64,000 nt of DNA from Isoetes taiwanensis (GCA_021234155.1 JAJEKV010000039.1:13936939-14000938); one strand, 5' to 3'; shown: positions 1-11,584, counted from the stretch's first letter. The notes: generated from the sequence alone by a model not told the origin. Translations and numbers: made by a program.

Positions 1-950
1 GGCTTACGACATCAATTAGTGGCTCTTATGTGTGTCAATATGTTGCACTCATGACAAGAATACTATGATAAGATTTTAGACATCGTGACAAATACTAAAC
101 AAATACTTTTGTGATTAATATTTATCGCCACATGCACTACATAAATTCTTAAAGGGACAAAATTTATCGCCTTCCAAAAAAGTTTCGAATATAAGATTAT
201 CGCCAAAATAGTGATGCCCATATTACGATATAGTGCCACTAAAATCATCACTGGTGTAACATATGTGTAGTCATCAAGCAAAAATTGGAAAGAACAAAAG
301 ATACAAGGGAGAGAGGCGCAACCTTTCAATTCAACGGCGGGCACATATGTTGGAACAACGCTCCTCAGAGGGAGTCAATATTGGCATTGGCGCATTATCA
401 CATCGCTCACCGTAAAGTCACCTTTGCATAATACATGATAAGATGGATCAGGTCAAAACACTCACACCAAGAAGTCACCATCTCGCAAAATCTATTTGGA
501 GAGGAGATCGCTTGAAGAGCAGCTTGACAGGAGCATTGACACATGGTCATGGTGGACGGGCTTATGGCCATTTCTCTCTTGATCTTTGGAAGGATGACTC
601 AAACTCATCATGTTGGATCACTCTCTAGGATCCTACACTATCTTGAGTTGCCGGAAGAAGACAAGTGCGGTGGATCGTGTGGAAGCGTAACTACAGATTG
701 CAAATTGATGCAAGCCCTAAAAAGATACTCGACCACCGCAAAGATAAGATAGCTATAGACACAAGAGAAGATGCCTTCATCTTCTACCGCCAACTTAGAA
801 GGCTTCAATCCTCTTCCTCGAAATCTCTACTTACAGCTTGGATAATGCATCGGGTCAAAATAAAAATAGATATGTGTTCTCCTACCTCTTATTTGACATG
901 GCTTAAGGTATTCGATGAGATTCGTGTTGGCTTCATGATGGTTGGGCATA
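1..950. other. No recognisable gene
   Basis: AT-rich sequence with only short ORFs in all frames. I see no conserved motif, RNA gene or clear repeat boundary. It may be decayed transposon sequence continuous with the next entry. Confidence 0.4.
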
Positions 951-965
951 CTCATGAATGACGAT

Positions 966-1988
966 ATTGATGCATTGTTTGGGAACTTTTCGACGCTAAT
1001 GAGTTCATCGGATGCTCTAACTTTGCCTCGAAGTTGCTTTTTACTTGTTTAGCAAGTGCAATGCAAAGTCTCCCTGCTCCATATTTTGTGGATGAAGTTC
1101 CAGATTGGAAAGGCTTTGTCAAGGGATATATCCCCGATAAAGGCCAACGCCTAACAGCCATACCGACCCATTGCTATTCGATTTAAAATGGATGGGAAAT
1201 GGCCCATTATGCAATATAAGATGCGCCAACCCATAAAGAGTGGATTCCGTAAAAAGGAATAAGAATGTGGAAGGAGGATGAAAATGGTGAGCCAACGTTA
1301 CCAATGTGGGTGCCTAAAAATATCCCTCCAAGGAAGACATTGAAAGATCTCCCCGCCCGGCAGACAAAGATCGCAAGTACATAGCATTATGGAATTCCTT
1401 CTGCAAAAATCAAGAAGATAGTGTGTTTGCATGACAAAGACAAAGCAACTATGGATTACCGAACGCAGAGATTCTTTTGTGTTTGGAAGATGTATCTCCG
1501 TGATCGACCTCAAAATGACAACTTTGGTTGGCGCATAAGGCAAGAACCTCTACAAGCCGCATTTACCCGTGAGGTCGATGAAGCCGCCGTGCTTGTAAGA
1601 CCTTTGCCTACGATTGGGGCCGCCAGATGGGCGCCCGTTGTTGCCTATGGATGCGCTTTTGATCCTCATGCACATGTTACTTAAAGGTATGTTCGTTTTA
1701 GTCCGACCTGGAGACGATGAAACTCCAACGCGGGTTGGGCTTTTACGTAAGAAGATGCCATCCTAGATCCGTGAGTCTACCAATTATGGTCACATTTTAT
1801 GTATCATGATGGATGCCCGTTGGTCGCGGACTATATTGTGTTGCTTAACTAAACGCTACGCACCCAATCCATCAGATCCATCAAGGTATGAGAAGTTAGA
1901 TGCCATACATTATGCATGGGATGCAAATGGCAAAAGACCAAGACTGCTCGTGATTCCAAAATACATTGTTGACATGTGGGGGACATAG
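966..1988 (+). pseudogene. Unrecognised decayed coding sequence
   Basis: Plus-strand reading frames of moderate length follow one another with stops and frame changes (about 966-1180, 1421-1684, 1806-1988). Their composition looks protein-like: a stretch reading FVDEVPDWKGFVKGYIP near 1085-1130, then WKMYLRDRPQNDNFGWRIRQ near 1487-1545. I cannot assign a family. The density of coding-like sequence broken by stops suggests an old transposon or captured gene. No start, splice pattern or terminal repeat could be fixed. Confidence 0.3.
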
Positions 1989-2526
1989 CATTAGCTAAAA
2001 GTTCTCAATCTCACCATGTTCTCGATAATCATGTATGTAATTTCTTGTGCTATAATACTTAAGCATTTTGGACAATTAATACGCTGTTCTATACATCAAT
2101 TAGCTTCCATTATGCTTATACTAACATCCTTACATCTTTTATAATAGGTGTTTAATACACATCATTACATCCTGATGCACACATTATTGATGGCATACAT
2201 ATAATTTAGATGCACATATTATTGATGGCATTATAGAGTCGATGATTCACTCATCATCAATCCCTCGCTATTGTGATCGTGATTCACTCGTGAGGCATGG
2301 CGCCAGAACCCAAAGAAGATGGATCACAACACGAGTAAGGCCGGGCAATCACACTCACGACCTTCCGCTTTGGATTGTAAGTAAGGATCCAAATTTTAAC
2401 ACCTTTATGTATGCAGCGATTAATATCATTGTAGCTCATGGAGCAAAGAATGGTCTCAAACCGATCTTCATAAATATTATAAGCCATGGGAGATGAATGA
2501 CTTACCGAATGGAGTCGCTTTTATAG

Positions 2527-2655
2527 TCGCTAGAATTATTGGTATAATACTTCAAAGATTATTGGTATTATACGTGAGCATTATTGGTATTATATCGCCA
2601 GCATTATTGGTATTATACTTCAACATTATTGGTATTATACTTCAACATTATTGGA
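2527..2655. repeat. Minisatellite, TATTGGTATTATAC core
   Basis: The words ATTATTGGTATTATA recur five times at 25-28 bp spacing, separated by short variable linkers (TTCAA, GTGAGC, TCGCCAGC). A short tandem repeat; no coding meaning is inferred. Confidence 0.8.
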
Positions 2656-2699
2656 TTCGTAGCTATAAATTCTTTTACCTTGTTTTCACTTCTCACTTT

Positions 2700-3130
2700 T
2701 CACCTTCAACTACTTGATCTTGATCCTTGCTTCTTGCTCCTTCATATTCCTTGTTCCTTGATCTTCTTGATAGTTGATCTTCCTTGTTCCTTGATCTTCT
2801 TGCTACTTGATCTTCCTTGTTCATTGCTTCTTGCTACTTGATCTTGATCCTTGTTCCTTGCTACTTCATTCCCGTGCTCTTGCTACTTGATCTTGTTCCT
2901 TGCTCTTGATCTTGCTACTTGATCTTGTTCCTTGCTACTTGATCTTGATCCTTGCTTCTTGCTCCCTTCCTTGTTCCTTGATCTTCTTGCTACTTGATAT
3001 ACCTTGTTCATTGCATCTTGCTACTTGATCTTGATCCTTGTTCCTTGCTACTTCATTTCCGTGCTCCCTGCTACTTGATCTTGTTGCTTGCTCTTGAACT
3101 TGCTACTTGCTCGGCCTCCGTGTTCCTTGT
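2700..3130. repeat. Low-complexity CTTGATC/CTTGCT minisatellite
   Basis: About 430 bp are built from shuffled words CTTGATC, CTTGTTC, CTTGCTACTT and CTTGCTC. The block makes Leu/Cys-rich open frames that are an effect of the repeat and not genes. Confidence 0.8.
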
Positions 3131-3650
3131 CCGCTTGGGTGATCCTTGCTTGCTTTTGCAAATGATTGGACCCAATCCTCCCCTGGCTACTCCAAGGCTT
3201 TGCAGGAAGCATGCCCCTGCATTCTCAGGCGGCCCGGAATGGATGAGCTATGGGACCATTTCTTGGAGTGGGAGGTTGCACCACAGCCCCACCAAGGAGC
3301 TTACAATGAAGTTGATCAACTTCATTCGAGCGATTTGATTGTGGTCATGAGCCACCGATGGAAATTAATCCATCCTGAATGTTATAGGAGACTTGCAATG
3401 AGGGGAATTCTTGAACCCTCCTTATCTTGACGAGATGCTACAAAACAATTGAGGCCTCTTCTTCGCGGCCGGATATTTAGCACACTCTCTCGATGCATAC
3501 ATATCGAGTTCATTCATGAAATTAACCTGGGACGTATGTATGGCCTTATTAGGTGTACTACAACGAAAGTACAACGGTTTTGTGGAGTTGGGTCCGCTTC
3601 TTCTTCCGTGAGTATCATCCTCCTTCCGTGGAATTACTTTTTCTAATGAC
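3131..3650 (+). other. Unrecognised short ORFs after the minisatellite
   Basis: Two overlapping plus-strand frames (3146-3430 and 3449-3646) have mixed amino-acid composition, including WDHFLEWEVAPQPHQ and VVMSHRWKLIHPECYRRL. I do not recognise a family. They could be exons of a captured gene or transposon remnant; the frame continues out of the minisatellite, which argues against a genuine start here. Confidence 0.25.
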
Positions 3651-3900
3651 TAGGTACCCCATATGGTGGGAAGAATCGTGCCGGGAGGAGCGCGGAGCTC
3701 TTGACTCCTAACCCGTGACGCGGGTTAGACCTCGCAGGCCAAGGGAAAGGGGAAGGGGAAGGGGTTAGGAACCTGGGGGAAGGTTACTAGGGACATACAT
3801 AGTTCATACTTCGGTCTCTATTGTGTTTGGAAGTTGGTATATGATACCGTGTTATTATGTTCTCTAAATATTCATGTATGTATGATAAATGGGTATCGCG

Positions 3901-4034
3901 ACGTATACAACCCCCGATAAGGTCTATGATATTGTGGTAACCGTACACGTATACAACCCCCGATGATAGGTCTATGATAATGTGGTAATCAGACACGTGT
4001 ATACAACCCCTGCATAAGGTCTATACAACCCCCA
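3901..4034. repeat. Short tandem repeat, TATACAACCCCCGAT core
   Basis: Three to four copies of TATACAACCCC plus a GGTCTATGAT..TGTGGTAA segment at about 46-50 bp spacing, the last one truncated. Confidence 0.8.
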
Positions 4035-4520
4035 TAATAAAAAAAATTCCAGTTTACTAAAAATTTTCCCATTATAATGAAATTGTGCTTCTTAGAAGCG
4101 TTGCAGATTTAAGAGTATTAATGATTACTTGCATGTCATTCTTCATGTTTCCTTCTCTGTGGTGAGCTTGATTTTTGTGAAACAGAGGCAGAAAAGCCAT
4201 AATGTAAGACCTACTTATGTGAAAAAGACATAAAAATTTGATCTTGACAACACTGTCACTGATAATTGTGCAGGCTTCCTTAAGCGGTAATGATTTCAGA
4301 ATATGTTACATGCCTCCTCAAACAGCCTGCAGTCTGCTGGAGGTAAACATTTTTTTAAAATGGTCCAGGATATCTTTTTTGGATCTCAATCTGCATTAGA
4401 TCTCATGCATTCTTTCTGCGACAATTTGCACCTAAGTAATATCATGTATATGCACATTCAACAGCCACCGATGTAATCGACTATCACCTCATGTTGTCCT
4501 ATTTACTACATTGCTATCGT

Positions 4521-4622
4521 CATGCACATATTCTTAGCCACAACATTGCTCAAGGGCACAAACTATGAAGTCATGCACATATTCTTAGCCACAACATTGC
4601 TCAAGGGCACAAACTATGAAGT
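4521..4622. repeat. Perfect 51-bp tandem duplication
   Basis: The 51 bases at 4521-4571 are repeated immediately at 4572-4622 with no difference I can see. A recent local duplication or replication slippage. Confidence 0.9.
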
Positions 4623-4813
4623 TCCGTCTGATATAAGCAACTTGCCATACATGTTTGTTCTAGCCAGTTTATTACAAATTGATTTGTCTAATTGTAGATA
4701 TCTCTTAAGAACAAGAACATGTGTAAGATTTGTTTGTGAGATCTCCATGCTTTCAAGTTTTATCTTAATTTTGCCTAATGGTCTAAATATTGACATGGCA
4801 ATAATTTTGTATA

Positions 4814-5421
4814 GGGAAATTTACCAAAATAACCCTAATTGTTGACTTATTTCCCAAAAAGCCCTTCATATTTTTGAAATTCCCAAAATGCCCTTAATTC
4901 TTAAGTATTTTCCTAAATAGCCTTTTGTAATTTAAAAATCACTAGAGATAAGCCTATCATTCCAATACTAGAAATGATCGAAGCTAACTAATTTAATGCT
5001 TTTACAAAAATCGTATTGAAGGAGAAGCTTTGTGGGCATCTTGTGGAGAAGCTGCTTCATACCCATCCAGATTACTTGTAGAGCTCATTTTGCTATTGAT
5101 ATGTTGGAGCTATTTATCCTCCAAATATTGAACTTCTTGAAAATGATGACGTATTGCCTTTGCAACATGTCGTCCGGCTCCTGGCGAACCTAAAAGAAGA
5201 CAAGATAAGACAGAGGATCGGGATAGAGAAAAGCGTGTGTACAAGTGCACACGTTGTGGTAATGTCGGACAAAATGAACGTAGTTGCAGAAATCCTATTT
5301 GGCATTTCTGTTGCATATTTGGGAAAATACTTAAGAATTAAGGGCTTTTTGGGAATTTCAAAAATACAAAGGGCTTTTTGGGAATTAAGTGAACATTTAA
5401 GGTTATTTTAGTAAATTTCCC
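4814..5421. mobile_element. MULE (Mutator-like) deletion derivative, 608 bp
   Basis: The ends are long inverted repeats of about 105 bp: 4814-4920 begins GGGAAATTTACCAAAATAAC and the reverse complement of 5316-5421 begins GGGAAATTTACTAAAATAAC, with high identity along the arm. The element is bounded by a perfect 9-bp direct repeat, TTTTGTATA, at 4805-4813 and 5422-5430. Long TIRs with 9-bp target duplications are the hallmark of Mutator-like elements. The interior keeps the end of a MURA-type transposase, so it is an internally deleted copy of an autonomous element. Confidence 0.93.
5086..5337 (+). pseudogene. MURA transposase C-terminal remnant with CCHC zinc knuckle
   Basis: In the plus frame ending at the stop at 5335-5337 I read a basic, proline-containing linker (RPAPGEPKRRQDK) followed by CTRCGNVGQNERSCRNP near 5239-5295. 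This matches the C-terminus of MuDR/MURA transposases, where an RPPGRP-type linker leads to a zinc knuckle C-x2-C-x4-H-x4-C. The histidine position here is glutamine (VGQNERSC), so the knuckle is probably inactive. Just upstream, in other frames, are traces that resemble the SWIM-to-linker region. The DDE catalytic core is absent. The fragment sits between the TIRs of the 4814-5421 MULE. Confidence 0.75.
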
Positions 5422-5430
5422 TTTTGTATA

Positions 5431-5910
5431 TATGCTGCGAAGGGGCTCGCATTGTGCAGTCTATTGTTTATGCAAACAACAGAATTGATGATGATGTTTA
5501 CTGAGAGATATTGACAACCAATGGATCAACCATGGTTGCTTAGGTGTTTATAGCAGATCTCTTTGTGTGATGGCATCCAAAGCACAAGAACAAGCATAAG
5601 AACTTGGGTATATTGAAGCCTGATGCTATAAACAACATGCTGGAATTCAATCAACTTGAGTATGTGTTACTTCATAGTTATTGGTGAAGATTTATAAGCC
5701 CATTCGACATATCATATATGTCATACCCCATAATCATAACCCAAAGACATGCTATGAATGTGCTACAAAACACGCAAAGTTCTTTAATTTCTAGCCAATG
5801 CAATGTAAACTCTACACTTAATCAACCACATGGAGTGCCCACCTTTGTCATAGACGTGAGTGCCTACCTTTGTCATAAACGGAGTTCACCATTAATTTCT
5901 AGCTAATGCA
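5431..5910. other. No gene seen
   Basis: AT-rich, with only short ORFs. Nothing supportable. Confidence 0.4.
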
Positions 5911-5919
5911 ATATCATGC

Positions 5920-6075
5920 CCACCAATTTTTAGCGAATGCAATAGAGTGCGGCACTCCATTCCCACACTCACACGTAAAAATGCACATTTTAAAAAAGGC
6001 CCAGCAATTTTTAATAATGCAATGGAGTGCACACCACACTCCATTGCCACACCCACACTTAAGAAATGCACACTT
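5920..6075. repeat. Two-copy tandem repeat of about 85 bp
   Basis: The words CAATTTTTA..AATGCAAT.GAGTGC..CACTCCATT.CCACAC.CACAC occur twice (about 5921-5990 and 6004-6075). The second copy holds the small palindrome TGGAGTGcacacCACACTCCA. Confidence 0.65.
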
Positions 6076-6453
6076 CAAAGAAAAAAAAGGCACACCAAAC
6101 ACACACTGTACTAAGGCAAACTTCATTTGAAGAAAGGTTTGTTTTTTTAAATCAAACTTTTTTTTACATAAACGCCATGACCTTTTTCACTTTGCCTACT
6201 TTTAAAAATTGCCTACTTTTAAAAATTGTTTATGAAAACGCAAAGATACAGAAAACATTAGCATATCTCTTCACTGTCAATAGAAAACTATGCTCAACCT
6301 TCATGGAAGCTGCTAAAGAGCTCGCCTTCCTGCAAGACGATGCGAGTGAGGGAGAAGACCTTCAAGACGCCGAAAGCATCTTCAAGATGCCAATGCAGCT
6401 ATGCCAGACATTCGCATTCATTGTAGGCAAAACATTTACAGACTTCCAACTTA

Positions 6454-6482
6454 TGCCCAGCAACGCTGGGCACCGTTACTAA
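6454..6482 (+). mobile_element. Helitron-type 3' terminus
   Basis: A perfect 8-bp stem TGCCCAGC-AAC-GCTGGGCA (6454-6472) is followed six bases later by CTAA (6479-6482) and then T. A short hairpin 5-12 nt before CTRR, with insertion before a T, is the diagnostic Helitron 3' end. The same hairpin and spacing recur at 30,285-30,313. The 5' TC end could not be located, so the extent of the element is unknown. Confidence 0.8.
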
Positions 6483-7100
6483 TTAAGCAATCATCCCAGC
6501 ATCAAGATATGGTGTTAATGTCTGAAAATTTTTGTTTGAGATGTCTACCATCTTTTGATCAACATGTAGACCCCAGCTCAAATGGCATCCTGACCAGACA
6601 GTCAGTTTAATCATATGGCATTGTTAATATCTAGACCATCTTTGTTGAAGATGTTAAAAATAGTACACAATGTTTTCCCTTTTGCAGTATCACCTTGAGG
6701 CCCCAAAGGCCCCTCCTGCTAATGAATTTTGGTGAATATCTCTGTCAAAAAATGTCAACTTTGAAAAAAGAATCTTAGCTTTCAATTTCTGCCATTACAT
6801 GCTTTCCATCATATCTTCTTGTTGGTGCTTTTCCTTTCTATCATGGCAAATGCCAAAACAGTGCTATTAAGAATGATGTCAGTTCTCCTGATCCTAGTTG
6901 AGGAGTTAGAAGTCACAGCAATCGTGAGCAGGAGGCACCTTTACTAAACTTCGCTTGGGTAATCGCTTAGATGAAAGCGTAAGCACCAAAGTTGTGGCGA
7001 GGCAAAGAATGTAATAGTTTGTCTTAGATGTAGTTTTGAATACTTAGAGATCCAACTCCATAGAGCCTATTTAAAGACCCGGGGAAATAGGATTAGGGCC
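6483..7100. other. No gene seen
   Basis: AT-rich intergenic sequence 3' of the Helitron end. No open frame of note. Confidence 0.4.
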
Positions 7101-7112
7101 AAATTGTTATCA

Positions 7113-7605
7113 TCATCTCAACTTCTCAGCTTCTTCCTTAATCATTCTCATTGTTTCTTTCCTCGACTTCTCTTCCTCCATCTCTTCATCCATAAGTCGT
7201 TGGGCTCTCTTCTCCTCCTCTTCATCCCTTATACTTTGCGATGTGCTTTCCAAGCCCGAGAGATATGCAGGCCTTGACGCACTCCCATAGTTTTTATTTT
7301 TTCTAAGTGTTTGCAAGGTCATTCAACCACTTCACGCCATCGCACATGCATTTCGTTCAGCTTGTTTCTTGCTTGATGCAAGCCCTCCAAGAAATGACAC
7401 GCTGCCTAAACTCTACACTTGATCCGAACACATTGTGACCTAGCCGCTTGGACGTTATGTTTGCCTTTATGTTAATTCCATTATTACAAAGAGCCTCCGG
7501 CTTTTTTTTTGAATCCATCGTTTCCAGATCATTGTATGGTGTGACCGCATCGCATGATCCACTGGAGCTGGCATGTTTTGGCCAAAGAAGAAACGACAAG
7601 TGCAT
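7113..7605 (-). pseudogene. Unrecognised minus-strand coding remnant with charged coiled coil
   Basis: Two adjacent minus-strand frames lie end to end: 7357-7605, which contains SKRLGHNVFGSSVEFRQRV, and 7113-7322, whose second half is a run of E/K/R heptads (DEEEEKRAQRLMDEEMEEEK) that would form a coiled coil. Order on the minus strand suggests one protein of at least 150 residues broken by a frame change near 7330-7360. I cannot name a family; an accessory ORF of a transposon is one possibility. Confidence 0.35.
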
Positions 7606-8331
7606 TCATGTTCATTCATGAGTATCCTAGCGTTAAATCGCCACCTTCTTTTATATACACATCGTCGAGGATACGTAAGTCGTTTTCATGCACCAACACT
7701 ATTGAGTCAATATGTACACTTCTCGATACACATTAAAAATGAGAAAAGTTCCCGCGAAAATCGATAAAAATGAACGAATAATCTTATTTTTATTCGATTG
7801 CAAAGTTGATAAATCACCTTTTTTTGAATAAGTTGGTCAAGCTCCTCACGGCCGCAAGTATATATCTTAGCCGCTTGGGGTATTATGACAAATTCTAGCA
7901 AGTCCTGCACATGCCTAACCGCCCAGCCGGAGGAATCAAACCGCTTTTCGCAACGTAAAAAATAAAATTTCGCTCTACGTGGTGAATTGTTACCTTAATG
8001 CAACCGGGTTTACCACCAAATAGCAAAAGTGTTGAATCGCATAATCGCTGTTGAGTCACAGATAAAAATGCTTGATGTTCTTACTTTTCTCAACAAACAC
8101 TAACCAATTTTGACTATCGAAGCTCCACACATTTTGCATTGATAGAATTCTCAGAACATTTAGATATATAAGATGAGATAAAATGCAAAGAGCCCAATAT
8201 AGATCCACACATTCCAGTATGACTAAAACACAAAGTGAAAATCGTCTCCACCATTGAATTTCTCTGTTATATTTGATTTTCAAACAGGATTTCTTCAGGG
8301 CATGAAATAGAGGTTTGTTAGAAGTTACACC

Positions 8332-8940
8332 AGAACATCTAGCTTTCAATAACAAAGGGTGAATATACACAGCACCTACAGGCGCTGAAACTGCCGCTGG
8401 CACTAAAGGTGCAACTGAAGCTTGAGCAGGAGCTGAGCCAGCAGCTGGAATGAAACCCACAACAGGGGCACCCATCATAGATTGAGGAGGGATCATAGTA
8501 GGAGGAGTAGTTACCGGGGTGAAAGCATGCTAGGGTGTACCATCTAAAGTACTTTTTAGGGAGTGCAAAACTACCCAGAAAAGTACCCAGCACTGGGTAC
8601 TGGGAACTTGCATAAATGCTGCAATAAATAATAAGTTTGACAGTTAATTCATTTATAGTAGTCTCTAATAGTATTGTTACCCTCTAATACTATAGATTGA
8701 CATGTTATTGACCTTCAATTCAAAAATTTTCGATTGATTTTAATGGAAAGAAAAAACAGAAAGTACCAGTTTTAAAAGTACCCAGTGTAGGTACTTTTGA
8801 GGGTTCCAAAAGTGGTACACCGTAGCATGCTTTTACCCACCGGGGCTTGAAACACAGGGGCAGAGTAAACAGAAGGCAAGAAAGACGGTGCAGAAGGATT
8901 GAAGGTAAATTCTTGTCAATCAAAAAAGCATGGTGAGCTC
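8332..8940 (-). pseudogene. Ala/Pro-rich exon interrupted by a MITE
   Basis: On the minus strand, sequence right of the MITE reads PSAPSFLPSVYSAPVFQAP (about 8900-8840) and sequence left of it continues as TPPTMIPPQSMMGAPVVGF.. to about 8336, a low-complexity Ala/Pro/Val-rich protein segment. The two halves are separated by the 292-bp MITE at 8532-8823, whose 8-bp target duplication lies inside the coding stretch. The segment resembles a disordered region of a trafficking or RNA-binding protein, but I cannot identify the gene. Exon limits are not certain. Confidence 0.45.
8532..8823. mobile_element. hAT-type MITE, 292 bp
   Basis: Flanked by a perfect 8-bp duplication AGCATGCT at 8524-8531 and 8824-8831. 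The ends are imperfect inverted repeats (left AGGGTGTACCA, right reverse complement ACGGTGTACCA), and longer complementary stretches with AAAGTAC, AGTACCCAG and GGGTACT lie inside. Eight-bp duplications and a GGTGTACC-type terminus fit non-autonomous hAT elements. No coding capacity. Confidence 0.85.
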
Positions 8941-9312
8941 CAGACCCAGACCCGATGTTCCTGCTCCAAAGCCACTGCTGCCGCTCCGATAATCCATATA
9001 TCCAGATCCTAAATCCAGCAAAATAAAAGTTTAATAAGAATACGGCTCTTTGTAAAATGGAAGCTTGAACTTCGTTTTACCTCTACCTAAGCACAATCCA
9101 GTCTGATGTATTATGTTTGCCTGTGCCGTGTGGGTTGAAAATGATATCTTGCATTAGCTACAGAGATTAAAACTAATCTAGAACCATACCTTAGAAAATG
9201 TCTAATGGTGTTGCTGGAAGCTGGGGGGTCAGAATTGAAAATCCCATAACCAGCATTGCCCTTCCCTTTGGACCACTCTAGGCAGAGATATGCACCCACA
9301 ACAAGAAAAGGG

Positions 9313-9540
9313 TCATTTAGCGACGTCTATAGCGACGTTCTCGAACGACGCCTGGCGCGACGCCGACGGCGGCCGCACGACGCCCCACGACGACGTTGTA
9401 GACATCGCCGCATGCGACGCGGCGCCGCATGCGACGCGTAAGCGCCGCCGACGCCGCCGCCAGACGTGACTCGACGTGACTCGTGACGCCGCCGACGTCG
9501 CCGAAGACGCGGACGCCGCGCGCTTAATGCGGGTGGGATT
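9313..9540. repeat. Left subterminal CG-rich repeats of the CACTA-like element
   Basis: Dense GCGACG, CGACGCC and GACGCCG words in both orientations in an otherwise AT-rich neighbourhood. Matched by 23,770-24,050 at the other end. Such subterminal arrays bind TNPA-type proteins in En/Spm. Confidence 0.75.
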
Positions 9541-9625
9541 AAAAAAAAAAAAAAATTTTAAAAAAAATTTAAAAAAAAATTTAAAAAAAATTTAAAAAAA
9601 AAATTAAAAAAAAATTTAAAAAAGG
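9541..9625. repeat. A/T homopolymer block
   Basis: Alternating runs of A (7-15) and T (3-4) over about 85 bp, directly after the CG-rich repeats. Low-complexity sequence prone to slippage. Confidence 0.9.
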
Positions 9626-9639
9626 AAAGAATTTTAATA

Positions 9640-10690
9640 GTTAGTTACAATATCATATACAAGAGGTTAGCAGTAGTGGCTATCTTTACGTGTTCCCTCG
9701 TTAGGGGAAAACCCGTGATAGCCAATTCTATAACAATACGCACCAATATTAGACAATGACATTGAAAGTTAACGTGAACTAAGAGTTTATAGCACTTACT
9801 TAATCTATTTCGCCGCCGTAACCCAAGTGAGACTAATTCGCTTGTTTGAAGTTGCCTTGGCAACCCAGGAGGCGATGTTTTTCTTGGAATCCTTTGCACG
9901 CTCGAAAGTGATCCGATTGCAAGGAATACAACATGACAAGTTAAATGTCTTATTTTCAATTGAACTAATGGCAACAAATAACAAATACCTTGATATCTTC
10001 CTTATGGATGATTAAGTGGTTTAGGGACCTTTTGACCAATCGCCTCCCAATTTTTGGCATTCGACTTCAATTTTGCAATCACTCTTTGCCTTTTCTATAA
10101 ATCGATAGATTAACACAAAATAAAAGAATAAAAATAAGACTATGACTAGGTCATGTACCTTCTTTTCAAGCGGCTCCCCCATCATCTAAAATGAGCCCCT
10201 TCCAACTGGATTAGTCGGATTAAAAGCCAGAGTTGGCTAACATAACGCTTTAGGGTTATAAGCCAGATTTGGCCACCTCTACCTAAGAATTACAAGAAAA
10301 GTCGACTTGGACCCGAACACTGGGTCGCCTCCACTGTAGTGGAGCCTACCGTGTCCCTTTGAACAAGCCACTACAATTTTATTTTAAACCTAAAAATAAC
10401 AAGTGGTCGTGGACTTGAACCCTGCACGTGGCCCCTCTCCACTCTAGGTGGAGCCTACCGCCTCCCTTGAACAAGCCACCCTTAACCTAGGAAAAAATAT
10501 ATGATCGTGAGTGAAGTGGACTTCCGAACCCGGTACATGGTCCTCCCCACTCTAGGTGGAGCCGACCCGCGCCCTTGAACAAGCCACTCCATCAATTTTT
10601 TAACCCGCTTAAAATTATAAAAATAAAATGCAAGCGCGATCAACTTACCAAAAGAAGGACGGTGTAACAAGATCCCGAGGGTCCAAATCG
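9640..10690. other. Internal segment with short direct repeats; possible minus-strand coding remnant
   Basis: Between about 10,280 and 10,590 the words TGGGTCGCCTCCACT/CCCCTCTCCACTCTAGGTGG followed by GAGCC.ACC and CCTTTGAACAAGCCACT recur three times at 100-130 bp spacing. A minus-strand frame at 9645-9977 is open for 110 codons but shows no domain I recognise. A TNPA-like origin is possible and unproven. Confidence 0.4.
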
Positions 10691-10720
10691 AAATAGAAAG
10701 CAACAAAGAGTTAGAAGAAT

Positions 10721-11045
10721 AAGAACAACGGAAAAAAAAAAGATCAAGAAGAAAAAAAAAAAAAGATGAAGAAATAGTAAAACAAGAAAGAAAAAAAATG
10801 AATGAATCAAAGAAGAAGAGAAGGGTGGGAGAAAGAAGAGAAGGGGAAAGAGGAGAAAAAAGAAATTAGGGGAAGAAAGAGAAGAATGGAAGAAATAAGA
10901 GAATGAAATGGAAGAAGATAGAAGAATGGAAGAATGGAAGAGTGAAATAAGGGAAGAATCAAGAAAGAAATGAGGAAAGAAGGAAAAAGAAGAAGAATGC
11001 GTAAACAAGAAGAAGAAAAGAAGGAAAGAGATAGAAAAAAAAAAA
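10721..11045. repeat. Purine-rich tract
   Basis: About 325 bp nearly pure A/G on the plus strand (GAAGAAGA, GGAAAGA words). A second such tract lies at 29,510-30,190. The long Phe/Ser/Leu ORF on the other strand is an effect of composition. Confidence 0.85.
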
Positions 11046-11221
11046 TTGAAATCTACACTAAATCATTCAATCCAAAACCATTCAAAAAAAAAGCATGATC
11101 TACTAACCTTAAAAAGAGTGCTTGCAAGTCGCTCAAGGTCGTGGCCAAGATCAAAAAAATAGTCGATAGAAGGAAGCCTAGGAATGGTCCAGGAAAAAGA
11201 CTACCCACGGATCAGAAAAAC

Positions 11222-11400
11222 ATTGCGTCATAAGATGCGACGCCGCTGACGTCAAGATGCGACGTATTTTGAAATCAGATATACGATTTTGAAATCGTGA
11301 TATACGATTTCAAAATCAGATATACGATTTCAAAATCGATATACGGTTTAACGTCGCGATGCGACGCGGTCCGCGACGTATTTTGTTATAGCGACGCCTA
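11222..11400. repeat. Second CG-rich block with GATATACGATTTCAAAATC repeats
   Basis: GATGCGACG words flank three to four copies of a 20-bp segment containing ATACGATTT.AAATC in both orientations. It resembles the subterminal repeats at 9313 and 23,770 and may mark the end of the subterminal region or a nested older terminus. Confidence 0.6.
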
Positions 11401-11584
11401 ACACTTTTTAATTTTTGGTGCCTTTTTTTCATCCGATGGTCATGAAAGTTTGTCCTTAGGCTAATTTGGACATTCCCCGAGCCATATATGCAACCAAAAT
11501 CACATTCGGATTTAACCAATCTTCTATTGCTACTACTTACTTAATGTTTGAGCCCTGGGTGGCATGTTTGAGCCCTCGGGGTGG

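Noticed and set aside
3709-3727. Palindrome TAACCCG-TGACG-CGGGTTA as a possible Helitron end
   Set aside because: No CTRR follows within 12 bases and no second copy was found.
10640-11008. 122-codon Phe/Ser/Leu-rich minus-strand ORF
   Set aside because: Compositional effect of the purine tract at 10,721-11,045.
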